Positions 48,366 to 57,606 of a stretch of DNA of 64,000 bases are shown here, piece after piece. Source of the stretch: Methyloceanibacter sp. wino2 (GTDB lineage: Bacteria; Pseudomonadota; Alphaproteobacteria; Rhizobiales; Methyloligellaceae). The first letter of the stretch is position 1. Each line of letters opens with the position of its first letter. Under the pieces are notes generated by a model. That model was not told the origin of the DNA. It worked only from the letters and a program-made list of their open reading frames with translations, and made no database searches. The position numbers and the translations under genes were made by a program. The stretch covers positions 1,054,001 through 1,118,000 of the forward strand of contig NZ_CP028960.1 of assembly GCF_003071365.1 (NCBI RefSeq). Reading direction: 5' to 3'.

Positions 48366-48695
48366 GGAGCCTTCCTTTCGGGTGGACTTGATGGCTTTCG
48401 GGGGAAACCGGATCGCTGGCAGAACCACCAAGCAATCCCGGCCAAATCAGTCGCCAAGCGGCGATTATCGTGGCCCATTTCGCGAGATCAAGTGACGAAC
48501 GCATAAACGTCCACGCACTACCGCTGGATGAGCGCTCGGAGGCGTGGGTTGGATCGGGATCAGGCGCGTCGGCTTCTTCTCATCGTGACATTTGGAACCG
48601 GCAAGCCGTGCTTGATTTTCCACGGCTTGTCTGCGCAGATGCACTTGGAAATTGCCGGAATCGTCTCCAGTCGTTTCAGAAGGATTGCGAGCGTC
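48366..48695. other. Intergenic stretch upstream of the second sulfatase gene
   Basis: About 330 bases between divergent genes. It should hold the sulfatase promoter, but I see no clear -35/-10 pair or operator. The downstream small frame is open back to 48528 and could use that earlier ATG, but it lacks family support. Confidence 0.4.
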
Positions 48696-48911
48696 ATGAG
48701 CGACATCGACGTCGAAGTGCTTGAGAACGGTCTTCGCGTGACCCGGCCCGGAACGTCCTATGCTTTGACGTTCCAACGTAACGCTCAGTGCCGCATGCTC
48801 GAAGCCAGCGAACTTCTGACCGCACCGAGCATCAGCGGCCAAGAGGCGTCCTTCGCGGCCGAAGCTTGGAAGGCCGCCTACACCGAAGCCAAGGCTCTCG
48901 GCTGGCTTTAG
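48696..48911 (+). CDS. Small protein of unknown function
   Basis: 71 aa beginning MSDIDVEVLENGLRVTRPG. It has a beta hairpin (VEVLENGLRVTRPGTSYALTF) and a helix (ASFAAEAWKAAYTEAKALGWL), and no signal peptide or membrane segment. The ATG at 48696 has AAGGA about twelve bases upstream; an earlier ATG at 48528 in the same frame would add 56 residues of unlikely composition. No known domain. Confidence 0.5.
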   Translation: MSDIDVEVLENGLRVTRPGTSYALTFQRNAQCRMLEASELLTAPSISGQEASFAAEAWKAAYTEAKALGWL

Positions 48912-49052
48912 CCCCCGCCTCGCGGGTCTCTTCCCACACCACAACAGCTGCGCGGACCTATTCCGAGCGCCGCACTGCCCGCCTCACCGGGCATTGGGGC
49001 CGATTCCTATGGACGCGCGCGATTTGCCGAAAGGCAGCCCCAAACGCAAAGA

Positions 49053-49078
49053 CCCCGGCCGGGTTTCCCTGGCCGGGG
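49053..49078. terminator. Bidirectional hairpin between convergent small genes
   Basis: Perfect eight-base stem CCCCGGCC / GGCCGGGG with a ten-base loop between the small + strand gene and the tiny lipoprotein gene on the - strand. A short A run before it and T-rich flanks suit termination from both sides, though no long T tract is present. Confidence 0.6.
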
Positions 49079-49127
49079 TTGGCATTGCCGTAGAGATAGA
49101 CTGCTTAGCTACCTCGTCGTCAGCTGC

Positions 49128-49238
49128 TTAGCCGAGCTTCAACGGCTCAACGACGACGGCCTTCTCGTGGTGGCCGAAGCAACCGCCCAGGCCGAGCGTG
49201 GCAGAAACGATGATCGCAAGAGCGATGAACATGCGCAT
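49128..49238 (-). CDS. Tiny lipoprotein
   Basis: 36 aa: MRMFIALAIIVSATLGLGGC is a complete lipoprotein signal with lipobox LGGC, leaving a 17-residue mature peptide CFGHHEKAVVVEPLKLG. GGGGGA precedes the ATG by seven bases. It resembles the short entericidin-like or unclassified lipoproteins that are usually left unannotated. A longer frame starting at 49370 is rejected because it lacks a signal. Confidence 0.55.
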   Translation of the reverse strand: MRMFIALAIIVSATLGLGGCFGHHEKAVVVEPLKLG

Positions 49239-49529
49239 GGTTGGATCCCCCAAAAAATTCCCTGCAGAATCGACAGTTGATGGGACTCTTATAGCCCAAC
49301 CCGGGGCCGGATGCTGTGCCCTACATGTCACAGTCGCCGTTTTTTGAGTGCTGGCGCCCCACGGGGCCATAAGGCGCCCGGCGGACCGCCGGTGTTTACG
49401 AAGCCGTAAGCCTTAGGGCCGCCGTGTGGCGCGGTAGGCGGCTAAGGCCCCAGAGTTGCCCGGATTCGGTCGAGCCCCCGCCCCCTTCACCTGCCAGAAA
49501 GAGACAAATTGAGGGAGGGGAGTAACGAA

Positions 49530-49706
49530 ATGTCGATCCTATCGCTACTGACCAGCGTGGTCCTTGTTGGCCTGGTCTACGGCTTGAGCTTTGTACCGTC
49601 TGCGACTTTGACCCGATCCGACGACGAGATCGAGTTTGATCAGATCGAGAGCGTGGTCTCGGCGGACGACAGCACGTCGGAAGACGCCACCGGCGGCCGC
49701 GCCTAG
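49530..49706 (+). CDS. Small membrane-anchored or exported protein
   Basis: 58 aa beginning MSILSLLTSVVLVGLVYGLSFVP, a hydrophobic helix that may act as a signal anchor, followed by an acidic tail (SDDEIEFDQIESVVSADD). A strong GGAGGGGAG precedes it. Unknown function. It lies just upstream of the hairpin array. Confidence 0.5.
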   Translation: MSILSLLTSVVLVGLVYGLSFVPSATLTRSDDEIEFDQIESVVSADDSTSEDATGGRA

Positions 49707-49721
49707 CAGGCGTCTTGATTT

Positions 49722-49868
49722 GCCCTACCGCGCTTCGCGCTGCTTGAGGGCACGACCATTGGCCCTATCGCCTAGCGGCTGCATGAGGGCATGACCTGTG
49801 CGCTACCGGCCTTCGGCCTACTTGAGCGCTTGATTATTGGCCCTATCGCCTAGCGGCTACATGAGGGC
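49722..49868. repeat. Array of four tandem hairpin units with a covarying stem
   Basis: Four 29-30 base units at 49722-49751, 49762-49790, 49800-49829 and 49840-49868 are separated by 9-10 bases. Each begins GCCCTA[C/T]CG and ends TGAGGGC; unit 3 has GCGCT and AGCGC instead, a C-to-G and G-to-C compensating pair. Inner stems also vary in step: CGCG-CTT-CGCG, CGC-CTA-GCG, GGCC-TTC-GGCC and CGC-CTA-GCG. Units 2 and 4 are nearly identical. The array fills the space between the small gene ending at 49706 and the autotransporter stop at 49870. It may be a structured 3' region, terminator cluster or REP-like family. Confidence 0.75.
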
Positions 49869-49869
49869 C

Positions 49870-52800
49870 CTACCAAGCCACGCGCATGCCGGCCTTGCCG
49901 CCGAGGCCTTGGACGTCTTCGCCGAAGGTATAGTCGACCTTGGCGAACACGGCGGTGGTCTGGGAGAAGTTGAACAGGTTTACGCCGGCCGAGAGTTCGC
50001 CCCAGACATCGTCCAGATCGTCCTGGAACTGGAAGGTGGTGCCGGAGGAGACCAGCGTGGCGGCATTGTCTTCCGCGAGATTGCCCCAGAGGCTCGCGAT
50101 CAGGAACGGCTCCATCATGGTGCCTTCCCAGGCCTCCATGGTGGTGCCGACACGGCCGCCGATGCGGCCTCTGACATTGGCGTCGTCGGAGAAGCTGACC
50201 TTGTTGCCGCCCACGTTGAAGCCGTCGATATCGGCCCAGGCGATCTCGATCGTCGCCAGCGGCTCGAAGAAGGCCCCGCCGGTGAATGAACCGAAGCGGT
50301 AGCCGGCGTCGGTTCTGAGGCCCACCGTGGTGGCGTTCAGGCTGTCGGGGAAGCCGAGATTGGGCGTGTCGATCTCGTAGAGATGCACGTTCAGCAGCGT
50401 ATCGACGAAGAGGCCGTCTTTGAGATAGGTGGCATAGGCGCCGACTTGGCCGCCGGAGAAGTTGAAGCTGTCGGCGAGACTGTCGTAGTCGAGGCCGGCG
50501 CCGACGAAGCCGCCGAGCACGCCGAAGACCAGCACGTCGCCTTCCGAGAGTACGTCGTATCTGCCCATATCGACGCCTATCTGCAGGTCGACCGTGGAGA
50601 GCTCGTTGTCGAGATCGTAGTCGTAATTGCGCCCATAGGCCGAGGTGGTGGCCGAGCCGTTGCGATCCAGCCGCGAGCCGCCGCCCTTGATCCACACGCC
50701 GGGTGTCAGGCCATTTGAAGAAGGCTCAGCCATGGACTTGGCGCCGGCATCATAGGCCGGGGCCCCGCCCCCGTTCAGCACCACACGCAAATCCGCCGTC
50801 CTGTCGAACCAGGTGCTCGAGGTCTCGTGCCACAGATCCTGGGCCGCCGTCAGCAGCTTGGGCAGCATATGAGCGGACGCGCCCGCAAAGCTGCGCAGTT
50901 CCCAGTATCCGGAGCCCGTCGGCACGAAGTAGAGGTCGTAGTCGAACAGCCCTGTGTCGATGGGTCCGTCCGCCATCACGAAGTTGCCTGCCTGCGGGGT
51001 CTGCCCCTCCACGAACACGACCGGGATGCCTTGCGAATTGAAAACGCCCGGCAGCGTGCTGGTGTTGTTGACCATCACCTTGGTCACGCCCGACACGTCG
51101 CCGTCGACGATGAAGTTGTCCGCCTTCGAGCCGGCCCCGCGCAAGGACGCGTCCACCGCAAGATAGCCGCCGCCTTCGAATTTGAGGTCCGCGGACCCCG
51201 GCGTATTGGCGATGGTGAATTTGTCCCCCACCCCGCCGTCGACCAGCGAGATCGCGCCGCCGTTGTTCTTGAAGGTCTCGAGGCCCCGGAAGCCACTCAT
51301 CTCGCGAGCGTTCGCGTTCGTCGCGGCCAGAACAGTGGCGCCCCCCTGGTTCGAGAACACATCCTCGCCCCCGCCGAACAGAGACGTCTTTTTGGTCTCG
51401 AAGATACCGCCCGCCCGGTTGACGAAGCGGTCGCGCTGCTCCGTGAGCTTCACATAGCCAGTGATGTGCCCGGCGTTGAAAATCGTGGCGGTTCCCTGGC
51501 CGTAGACGTCGATAGCCAGGTGCGAGGACGCGCCGATCTCGCCCGTGTTCGTGATGGTCGTCTTGTTGGCGTTGTAGCTGTAGACGAAAATGCCGGTGCT
51601 TAGCGCACCTTCCGCATAGACCGACCCCGAGTTGGCGATGGTGACGGGGCTGTTCAGGCCGCCGCTGTCGGCCCAGATGCCGGTCGCGTAGTATTGCGTG
51701 GCGCTGGTGCGCGCGGTGATGTCACCGCTATTGGTGATCGAGATCGGGCTGTCGTCCCAGTACGTCCGCGCGTAGATACCGGTTGCGTATTCTCTCGTCG
51801 CGGTAACGTCGAGGTTGCCCCGGTTCGTTATGCTGATCGCGCTGCGGTCGCTGCCGCCAAAGAAGAAGCCCGTCTCCGCAAAGATGCCATTGGCGTAATC
51901 CCCGCCGCGCACCGTCAAATTGCCGCTGTTGTAGACCGTGATGGAGCTGTCGTCGTTCCGGGTCGTAGCATCGATGCCTTCGGCACCGTTCTGCCTCGCT
52001 GTCGAAACGATGTCGCCGCTATTGATAATCTTGATGGCACTGTTCTCGGCGGTGGTTTCCGCATCGATGCCGTCGCTCCAATCGTCCGCATCGACCGTCA
52101 ACTTCGCGGTATTGATGATTGTGACACCGCTTCTCGGACCGTCCGTGCCGCCATAGATGCCGTCGGCATCGCCGTTCGACGATTTCACATTGATCTCGCC
52201 GCTGTTGGCGATCCAAATCGGGCTGTCGCGGTTTTCGGCGTACGCAGCAATGCCGGCCATATCGTCACCGCCACCGCGGACGGTGATCGCCCCCCTATTC
52301 GTAATCGTGATCGGGCTTTCGTTGCCGTTCGCGTTGACTTCAATGCCGCGGTTTTCGTCGCCATTGCCCCTGACGAAGAGCGTTCCGGTGTTGGTCACGA
52401 CGACAGGGCTGAAGTCGTTGTCGGTAAGAACGTCAATGGCGTCGGCAAAGGTGCCCGCGATAGACGTTATGTCGGCCGTATTGCGGACTGTGATTTTTGA
52501 ATTAGCGCCATATGTTGCGGCGTTGATGCCCTCTGTTTCGTCATTTGACGATTTGACGAAGAGGGTGCCCGTATTGGTGATGGCGATCCCGCTGTTCTCA
52601 GCGTTCGAAAGCCCATAGACGCCATAGACGTCACCATAAGAAGACGTCGCCCTAATATTGGCCGTGTTGTTGATCGTGATAGGGCTGTTTGTGCTTAGCG
52701 CAAACGCATTGATGCCGAAGACGGGATCGGGATCACTGCCAACGACGGAGATTGCGCCGCTATTGGTGAGGTCAATGCGGCTCTTGTCGCCATCGGTAGC

Positions 52801-53532
52801 GGCAAAAATCCCTACGCTACCCCCGGCAAGCGCGCCAGAGTTCGTAATGACGACAGTACTGCGGTCGCCGTAGGAATAGCCGTAAAGGGCAAACCCTCCT
52901 TCCAGATCGACATCGCCCGTATTGGTGATGGTGATGGCGCTGTCGTCGCCGAAGGTGGTGATCCAGGTTCCGCGATACTCGCCCGTGAGATGGGCCGTGT
53001 TGTAGAAATCGATCGTGCTGCCAGTACCCGTCGTGCGGACGTAGAACGGCAGCGTGCCCTCTATGTCTATGTCACCCGTGTTGTCGACGTCGATAATGCT
53101 GCGGTCACCGGTTGTGAGGATATCGACCGCTCGACCGCCTGCAGATGTGAGGTTCCCGCTATTGTCCAGGAAAATGAACTCATCGTCATCGTCCGTCTCT
53201 AATTCGATGACGATGCCGCCATTTGCGCGATCGAAGTCATTGACGCAATCAATGGCGCCTACAGGCGGGACGATCGAGATGGGCCCCGTCGTCCCCGTGA
53301 CGCCGGGATCACCGGGCAGGCACGTCGCTTGCGCGGCGGCCGGAGTCGGCGCGCTCAACGCTGCGATCAGCAGCGTGGAAGCGAGCGCCGTGCCCAGTAA
53401 TAGCGAACGGCGCGTCGCGGGCGTCACACGGGGATGGAGAATGTTGGGGGCGGATTGGCGCACGGCCGCGCGCCCGGCACGCCTCAGCGTGCGCGCGGAC
53501 GGCGACCGCCTCGCTGAGAATCTACGGCCCAC
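49870..53532 (-). CDS. Large autotransporter (type Va) with a beta-helix passenger
   Basis: 1220 aa. An extended signal peptide (basic N-terminus, hydrophobic core ending PAAAQA), then a passenger of about 800 residues made of 20-25 residue units with cores such as SAITITNTGDV, SPITITNSGDI and SGIAITNTGTLF, typical of a right-handed beta helix. The C-terminal 280 residues form an autotransporter barrel (about 940-1220) ending GMRVAW, the final aromatic typical of BAM substrates. Likely an adhesin or surface protein; no protease triad or cleavage motif is evident. The start is GTG at 53532 with a run of G upstream. Confidence 0.88.
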   Translation of the reverse strand: MGRRFSARRSPSARTLRRAGRAAVRQSAPNILHPRVTPATRRSLLLGTALASTLLIAALSAPTPAAAQATCLPGDPGVTGTTGPISIVPPVGAIDCVNDFDRANGGIVIELETDDDDEFIFLDNSGNLTSAGGRAVDILTTGDRSIIDVDNTGDIDIEGTLPFYVRTTGTGSTIDFYNTAHLTGEYRGTWITTFGDDSAITITNTGDVDLEGGFALYGYSYGDRSTVVITNSGALAGGSVGIFAATDGDKSRIDLTNSGAISVVGSDPDPVFGINAFALSTNSPITINNTANIRATSSYGDVYGVYGLSNAENSGIAITNTGTLFVKSSNDETEGINAATYGANSKITVRNTADITSIAGTFADAIDVLTDNDFSPVVVTNTGTLFVRGNGDENRGIEVNANGNESPITITNRGAITVRGGGDDMAGIAAYAENRDSPIWIANSGEINVKSSNGDADGIYGGTDGPRSGVTIINTAKLTVDADDWSDGIDAETTAENSAIKIINSGDIVSTARQNGAEGIDATTRNDDSSITVYNSGNLTVRGGDYANGIFAETGFFFGGSDRSAISITNRGNLDVTATREYATGIYARTYWDDSPISITNSGDITARTSATQYYATGIWADSGGLNSPVTIANSGSVYAEGALSTGIFVYSYNANKTTITNTGEIGASSHLAIDVYGQGTATIFNAGHITGYVKLTEQRDRFVNRAGGIFETKKTSLFGGGEDVFSNQGGATVLAATNANAREMSGFRGLETFKNNGGAISLVDGGVGDKFTIANTPGSADLKFEGGGYLAVDASLRGAGSKADNFIVDGDVSGVTKVMVNNTSTLPGVFNSQGIPVVFVEGQTPQAGNFVMADGPIDTGLFDYDLYFVPTGSGYWELRSFAGASAHMLPKLLTAAQDLWHETSSTWFDRTADLRVVLNGGGAPAYDAGAKSMAEPSSNGLTPGVWIKGGGSRLDRNGSATTSAYGRNYDYDLDNELSTVDLQIGVDMGRYDVLSEGDVLVFGVLGGFVGAGLDYDSLADSFNFSGGQVGAYATYLKDGLFVDTLLNVHLYEIDTPNLGFPDSLNATTVGLRTDAGYRFGSFTGGAFFEPLATIEIAWADIDGFNVGGNKVSFSDDANVRGRIGGRVGTTMEAWEGTMMEPFLIASLWGNLAEDNAATLVSSGTTFQFQDDLDDVWGELSAGVNLFNFSQTTAVFAKVDYTFGEDVQGLGGKAGMRVAW

Positions 53533-53817
53533 GAACCCCCCTGCCGATCGGCGCGCCCTATCGCGCCAGTCGTAATCCTTGGTCTGACTGTATCCAACCG
53601 GCGCTCCTCAAAACTAGTGCAGGAACGCAACACTCGACTGGAGATTGCGCCGTCGTGGCTGCCGCAGCGGGGAGATCGTCAGCCCTCGGCCTTCCTCTCG
53701 GAAACGCAGAATGCGCTGGTCCTTCAACGGGATGTCTCAATACAGGGGCAATGTTGCGTACGGATTGCCGCCGGGCAGGGCCTCGGCCGTGCCACACCAT
53801 ACCTTGAGGAGGTCGGA

Positions 53818-54090
53818 ATGCTTTTCATGTGCCATGTCACGATGCAGCCCGAGGACCGCGATGAGAGTATTGGGCGCTTCATGGAGAATGGGGTGCCCGA
53901 GGTCCCCGGCGTCAAGCTGAAGGGCGTCTGGATCTCGCTCATGCAGCAGGAGACGTTTATCCTGATCGAATCGGACAAGCCGGAGGCCGTGGCGATGCTG
54001 TTCGAGCCGTGGACAGACCTGAACGTCCACGATCTCATCCCGGTCATGGACTTCGACCAGTTGAAGAAATTCCTGGAAGCCAAAGGCTAG
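53818..54090 (+). CDS. DUF3303-like small protein
   Basis: 90 aa beginning MLFMCHVTMQPEDRDESIGRFME, matching the ferredoxin-like dimeric DUF3303 pattern (short strand, helix with IGRFME, GVKLKGVWISL, ILIESDKPEAVAMLFEPW). GGAGG is six bases upstream of the ATG at 53818; the frame upstream to 53617 lacks a signal and is rejected. Function unknown, cytoplasmic. Confidence 0.75.
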   Translation: MLFMCHVTMQPEDRDESIGRFMENGVPEVPGVKLKGVWISLMQQETFILIESDKPEAVAMLFEPWTDLNVHDLIPVMDFDQLKKFLEAKG

Positions 54091-54127
54091 AAGACCGAAG
54101 TCTAGGCCGCCGCCAAGCGCGCGCGGC

Positions 54128-54595
54128 TTACGGCTTTATCGGCGCGGGGCCCTTCGGCTGATGGGCCCCACTGGCTTGTGCGCCATTGACATGTGCGCCA
54201 TTGACCCGGGCCGCTCCGTTTTGCGCGGATGCCACCGCGGCCTCTTCCCACTGCATCCGGGCCTCGATCGTGGCATGGGCGTCTTGCGCCGACTCCCTGA
54301 GTGCGGCGTCGAACCGCTCGAGATCGCCGACGACGCCCTTGGCCATCTCCACATAGGTCTGGTGGACCATCAGCAGGCGACGGCGCAGTTCGTTGTTGAG
54401 CGCTCGGTAGGCGGCGGTCTCCTGCTCCTGGGCCGCAAGGCGCGTGCGCAGTTCATTGCGCTCCGACACCAGTTTCTGAACGGCGGCCGCGCCTGCGAGG
54501 GCGGCATTTTCTACCGCCTGGTCGGTGGACAGTTCCAAGTGCTGCGGGTGGCCCTGGTGCGGGCTTGCGCCATTTGCTCGTGAAGCTTCGTTCAT
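54128..54595 (-). CDS. Coiled-coil protein of unknown function
   Basis: 155 aa beginning MNEASRANGASPHQGH. The middle (about 30-115) is a long heptad-like helix (VQKLVSERNELRTRLAAQEQETAAYRALNNELRRRLLM); the C-terminal tail is Asn/Gly/Ala rich (VNGAHVNGAQASGAH). No membrane segment. No clear Shine-Dalgarno, and the ATG at 54595 is favoured over a TTG at 54646. It is probably a structural or scaffold protein. Confidence 0.55.
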   Translation of the reverse strand: MNEASRANGASPHQGHPQHLELSTDQAVENAALAGAAAVQKLVSERNELRTRLAAQEQETAAYRALNNELRRRLLMVHQTYVEMAKGVVGDLERFDAALRESAQDAHATIEARMQWEEAAVASAQNGAARVNGAHVNGAQASGAHQPKGPAPIKP

Positions 54596-54692
54596 CGTCA
54601 GTCCAATCGTTACTAGGGGACGAAGGAAAAACGGCTCCGCGCTCAAGGCGTTCCCGGCTCGGTGAAAGAATCTGGCCTACCGGCAGCCAGGC

Positions 54693-55145
54693 CTAGACGC
54701 CCCCTGCCCCTTGCACCGGAAACTCGGCCTTGATCTTCCCGAATAGCCGGTCTCGAACCCCGCGATAGGCGTCGAGAATCATATCGCGGGGGCCGGTGGC
54801 CAGCGTCGGGTCCGGCGTCGGCCAATAGACCACGTCGATGGCGTAGCCCTGTGCGATTTCCAGCGCCTTGTGCTGGGCTTCCGGCGCCAGGGTGACGATG
54901 CGGTCGAAACCGAGGTCATGCAGATCGTCGATGGCCCGCGGCACGTGATCCGAAATGTCGATGCCGATCTCCTCCATGACCGCGATCGCGAACGGGTCGG
55001 GCTCTCCCGCCCGGACGCCGGCGGATTCCACGTAGATCCGCCGTCCCGCGAGATGGCGCAACATGGCCGCGGCCATGGGCGAGCGAACCGCATTGCTGGC
55101 ACACGCGAAGAGGACGGCGCCGGGCAGGTCCCCGCCAGCGCTCAC
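54693..55145 (-). CDS. Low-molecular-weight protein tyrosine phosphatase/arsenate reductase-like protein
   Basis: 150 aa with the P-loop CASNAVRS (C15-X5-R21) near the N-terminus and the general-acid region PTPDPT. Cytoplasmic, related to Wzb/ArsC (thioredoxin type) proteins. The start is GTG at 55145 with AAGGG eight bases upstream. It is last gene of the murA-DUF2948-hisD-UPF0262 set, three bases after UPF0262; this linkage is conserved in Rhizobiales, so it probably has a house role rather than an arsenic one. Confidence 0.85.
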   Translation of the reverse strand: MSAGGDLPGAVLFACASNAVRSPMAAAMLRHLAGRRIYVESAGVRAGEPDPFAIAVMEEIGIDISDHVPRAIDDLHDLGFDRIVTLAPEAQHKALEIAQGYAIDVVYWPTPDPTLATGPRDMILDAYRGVRDRLFGKIKAEFPVQGAGGV

Positions 55146-55148
55146 GGA

Positions 55149-55652
55149 TCAGCCCTTCCAGTGAAGGGCGCAAAGAAGCGTGAACAGTCGCCGCGCGGTG
55201 GCGATATCCACCGTGACCTTGCCCTTCAGGCGCTCCATCAGGAGCTGGCTCCCTTCGTCGTGCAGTCCCCGGCGCCCCATATCGATCGCCTCGATCTTGG
55301 AGGCGGGCTGGGTCTTGATGGCCGCGTAGTAGCTGTCGCAGATCAGGAAATAGTCCTTCACGATGCGGCGGAACGGCGACAGCGACAGCATGATCTGCTG
55401 CAGCGCGTTGCCGTCTTCATCGGAGATCGCGAACACAAGCCGGTTGTCGGCCAGCGACAGATGCAGCGTGTAGGGACCGTCCTGTCCGTCGCCTTCCAGA
55501 AGAAAATTGTTCTTTTCCAGGAGGTCGAAGATGGCGACTTCGCGCTCGTGCTCGACTTCGACGCTGTCGCGGCCCAGCGAAGCCTCGTCCAACGTGACGG
55601 CAAGCAAGCGTGCGGTGTCCGGAAAAGGGCTGTCGGCGTCCGTCTCGGTCAT
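55149..55652 (-). CDS. UPF0262 family protein
   Basis: 167 aa. The core [22 protein letters not shown] and the surrounding helices match the conserved alphaproteobacterial UPF0262 family, function unknown. The ATG at 55652 lies two bases after the hisD stop. It is cotranscribed with hisD. Confidence 0.85.
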   Translation of the reverse strand: MTETDADSPFPDTARLLAVTLDEASLGRDSVEVEHEREVAIFDLLEKNNFLLEGDGQDGPYTLHLSLADNRLVFAISDEDGNALQQIMLSLSPFRRIVKDYFLICDSYYAAIKTQPASKIEAIDMGRRGLHDEGSQLLMERLKGKVTVDIATARRLFTLLCALHWKG

Positions 55653-55654
55653 AA

Positions 55655-56953
55655 TCAATCCGGCAGGTTGAGCCTGATGCCGACGGATCGGCGGTGAGCG
55701 TCGAGCCCCTCGGCCCGGGCGAGCGTCATAGCCGCGGGCCCGAGTTTCTTGAGACTCTCGGCGTCGAGCTTCAGCAGCGACGTGCGCTTCATGAAATCAA
55801 GCACACCGAGGCCCGATGCAAAACGGGCGCTGCGCGCGGTCGGCAGGACGTGGTTGGTGCCGGCCACGTAATCGCCGATGACCTCGGGCGTGTAGCGGCC
55901 GACGAAGATCGCCCCGGCGTGCCGGATTTCCTCGGCCAGCGCGTCCGCGTTCTCCGTGGCGATTTCCAGATGCTCCGGGGCAAGCCGGTCGGACAGCGCC
56001 GGGGCCTCGGCGAGGCTCCCGACCAGGATCACCGCGCCGAAATCGTCCCAGCTCGCCCGCGCGGTCTCGGCGCGCGGCAGCGTCTTTAGCTGGGCCTCCA
56101 CGGCAGCAACCACGTCCTCGGCAAAACCCGCATCGTCGGTGATGAGAATGGATTGCGCAGCGGCGTCGTGTTCGGCCTGGGCCAACAGATCGCTGGCGAT
56201 CCAGGCGGGATCGTTCTCTTTGTCGGCGATGACGACCACCTCGGAGGGCCCCGCGACCATATCGATGCCGACCTGGCCGAAGACCTGCCGCTTGGCCGCG
56301 GCGACATAGGCATTGCCGGGGCCGACGATGGTCGACACGGGGCGGATCGTTTCGGTGCCGAAGGCGAGCGCGGCAATGGCCTGCGCGCCGCCCACCCGGT
56401 AGATCTCGTCGACACCCGCGAGCGCGGCCGCCACAAGCACCAGGGGATTGAGTTCCCCGCGCGGCGACGGAACCACCATGACCAGGCGCTCCACGCCAGC
56501 GACCTTAGCAGGCACCGCGTTCATCAGAACCGAACTCGGATAGCTGGCGGTGCCGCCCGGCACGTAAAGGCCGGCCGAGGAGACTGCCGACCAGCGCTGG
56601 CCGAGCTCGACACCCGTGGCGTCGATATAGCTTTCGCTCGCCGGGAGCTGCCGGCTGTGGTGCGCGAGGATGCGCTCGTGGGCGAGCTTCAGCACCTCGA
56701 CCGTGTCCTCTTCGACAGCGGCGAGAGCGCCTGCGATATCAGCTTCCGTCACGGCGAGGCCGGCCTCACGAAGATCGAGCTGATCGAATTTCTGCGTGAA
56801 ATCGATGAGAGCCTCGTCGCCGCGCGCGCGCACATCGGCGATGATCTTGGCCACGGCGTCGTTGACGTCCGCCGAGGACTCGCGCTTCATGCCGAGCAGT
56901 TCCTCGAAGCGGGCCGCGAAGCCGTCCTCACGGGTATCCAGCATCTGAACCAT
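55655..56953 (-). CDS. hisD: Histidinol dehydrogenase
   Basis: 432 aa. Zn-dependent enzyme oxidising histidinol to histidine, the last two steps of the pathway. Signatures include [36 protein letters not shown], the Zn/substrate region [13 protein letters not shown], and EHLEI. Note that hisZ in the same pathway is frameshifted in this sequence. It follows DUF2948 by six bases. Confidence 0.95.
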   Translation of the reverse strand: MVQMLDTREDGFAARFEELLGMKRESSADVNDAVAKIIADVRARGDEALIDFTQKFDQLDLREAGLAVTEADIAGALAAVEEDTVEVLKLAHERILAHHSRQLPASESYIDATGVELGQRWSAVSSAGLYVPGGTASYPSSVLMNAVPAKVAGVERLVMVVPSPRGELNPLVLVAAALAGVDEIYRVGGAQAIAALAFGTETIRPVSTIVGPGNAYVAAAKRQVFGQVGIDMVAGPSEVVVIADKENDPAWIASDLLAQAEHDAAAQSILITDDAGFAEDVVAAVEAQLKTLPRAETARASWDDFGAVILVGSLAEAPALSDRLAPEHLEIATENADALAEEIRHAGAIFVGRYTPEVIGDYVAGTNHVLPTARSARFASGLGVLDFMKRTSLLKLDAESLKKLGPAAMTLARAEGLDAHRRSVGIRLNLPD

Positions 56954-56959
56954 AAGACC

Positions 56960-57520
56960 TCAAACGCCCGCGGCTTTGGAGCCGTTTGACTCTGCGTCGG
57001 CGGACATCGTGGCGTCACCTTGGGAATCGACTTCAGGCTCCACTTGCGGGTCGGCTTCCGGTGCTCCGTCAGCTTCGCCCTCGCTCGGGTGTTTCGGCTT
57101 GTTGCGCGTCCGCCAGGCGGGGCCCAGATCGCGCATCTCCGCCTCGATGCACTCCACGTCGAGCTGCACGGTCACGTCGCCCGCGAAATACAACACGACC
57201 CGGCCGCCGGGGGCCTCGCCCTCCTCGAAGCCAATCGCGAGCAGAGACAGGACGCGGTCCTTGTTCTGCGGGGCGAGAGCCTTGTGGCGGGCGCCGAGCA
57301 CCCTGTCGAAGCGCAGCGCCGTGCGCAGCCGGCGAAAACGCTCTCCATCGGCATCGGTGGCAGCGGCGCTCTGCCAATCGAACCGGTTCAGGACCGCCGC
57401 GAAGCGCTTCTGCGAGGGCAAATAGGTCATATCGCCGACCCGCACGACCGCGTCCTGGAGTTGCGAGGACACGACCTGCAGGTCCTCCGCGTCGAGAGCG
57501 AGCAGCTTAAGCGTCGTCAT
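56960..57520 (-). CDS. DUF2948 family protein
   Basis: 186 aa. LALDAEDLQVVSSQLQDAVVRVGDM and LPSQKRFAAVLNRFDW match DUF2948, which is conserved between murA and hisD in Rhizobiales. The last 45 residues are an acidic, Pro/Glu-rich tail. Function unknown. Its position suggests an envelope or amino-acid related housekeeping role. Confidence 0.85.
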   Translation of the reverse strand: MTTLKLLALDAEDLQVVSSQLQDAVVRVGDMTYLPSQKRFAAVLNRFDWQSAAATDADGERFRRLRTALRFDRVLGARHKALAPQNKDRVLSLLAIGFEEGEAPGGRVVLYFAGDVTVQLDVECIEAEMRDLGPAWRTRNKPKHPSEGEADGAPEADPQVEPEVDSQGDATMSADAESNGSKAAGV

Positions 57521-57606
57521 AAGAAGAAATCACCGGTAAGAGCATAACTGACCTGGACCTACCATGCTTTCGGTCTGCTTCGGAAGACATTCCGAAAATC
57601 AGGCGC

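Noticed and set aside
49722..49868. A CRISPR array
   Set aside because: Units are self-complementary hairpins with short, similar 9-10 base spacers, and no cas genes are near.
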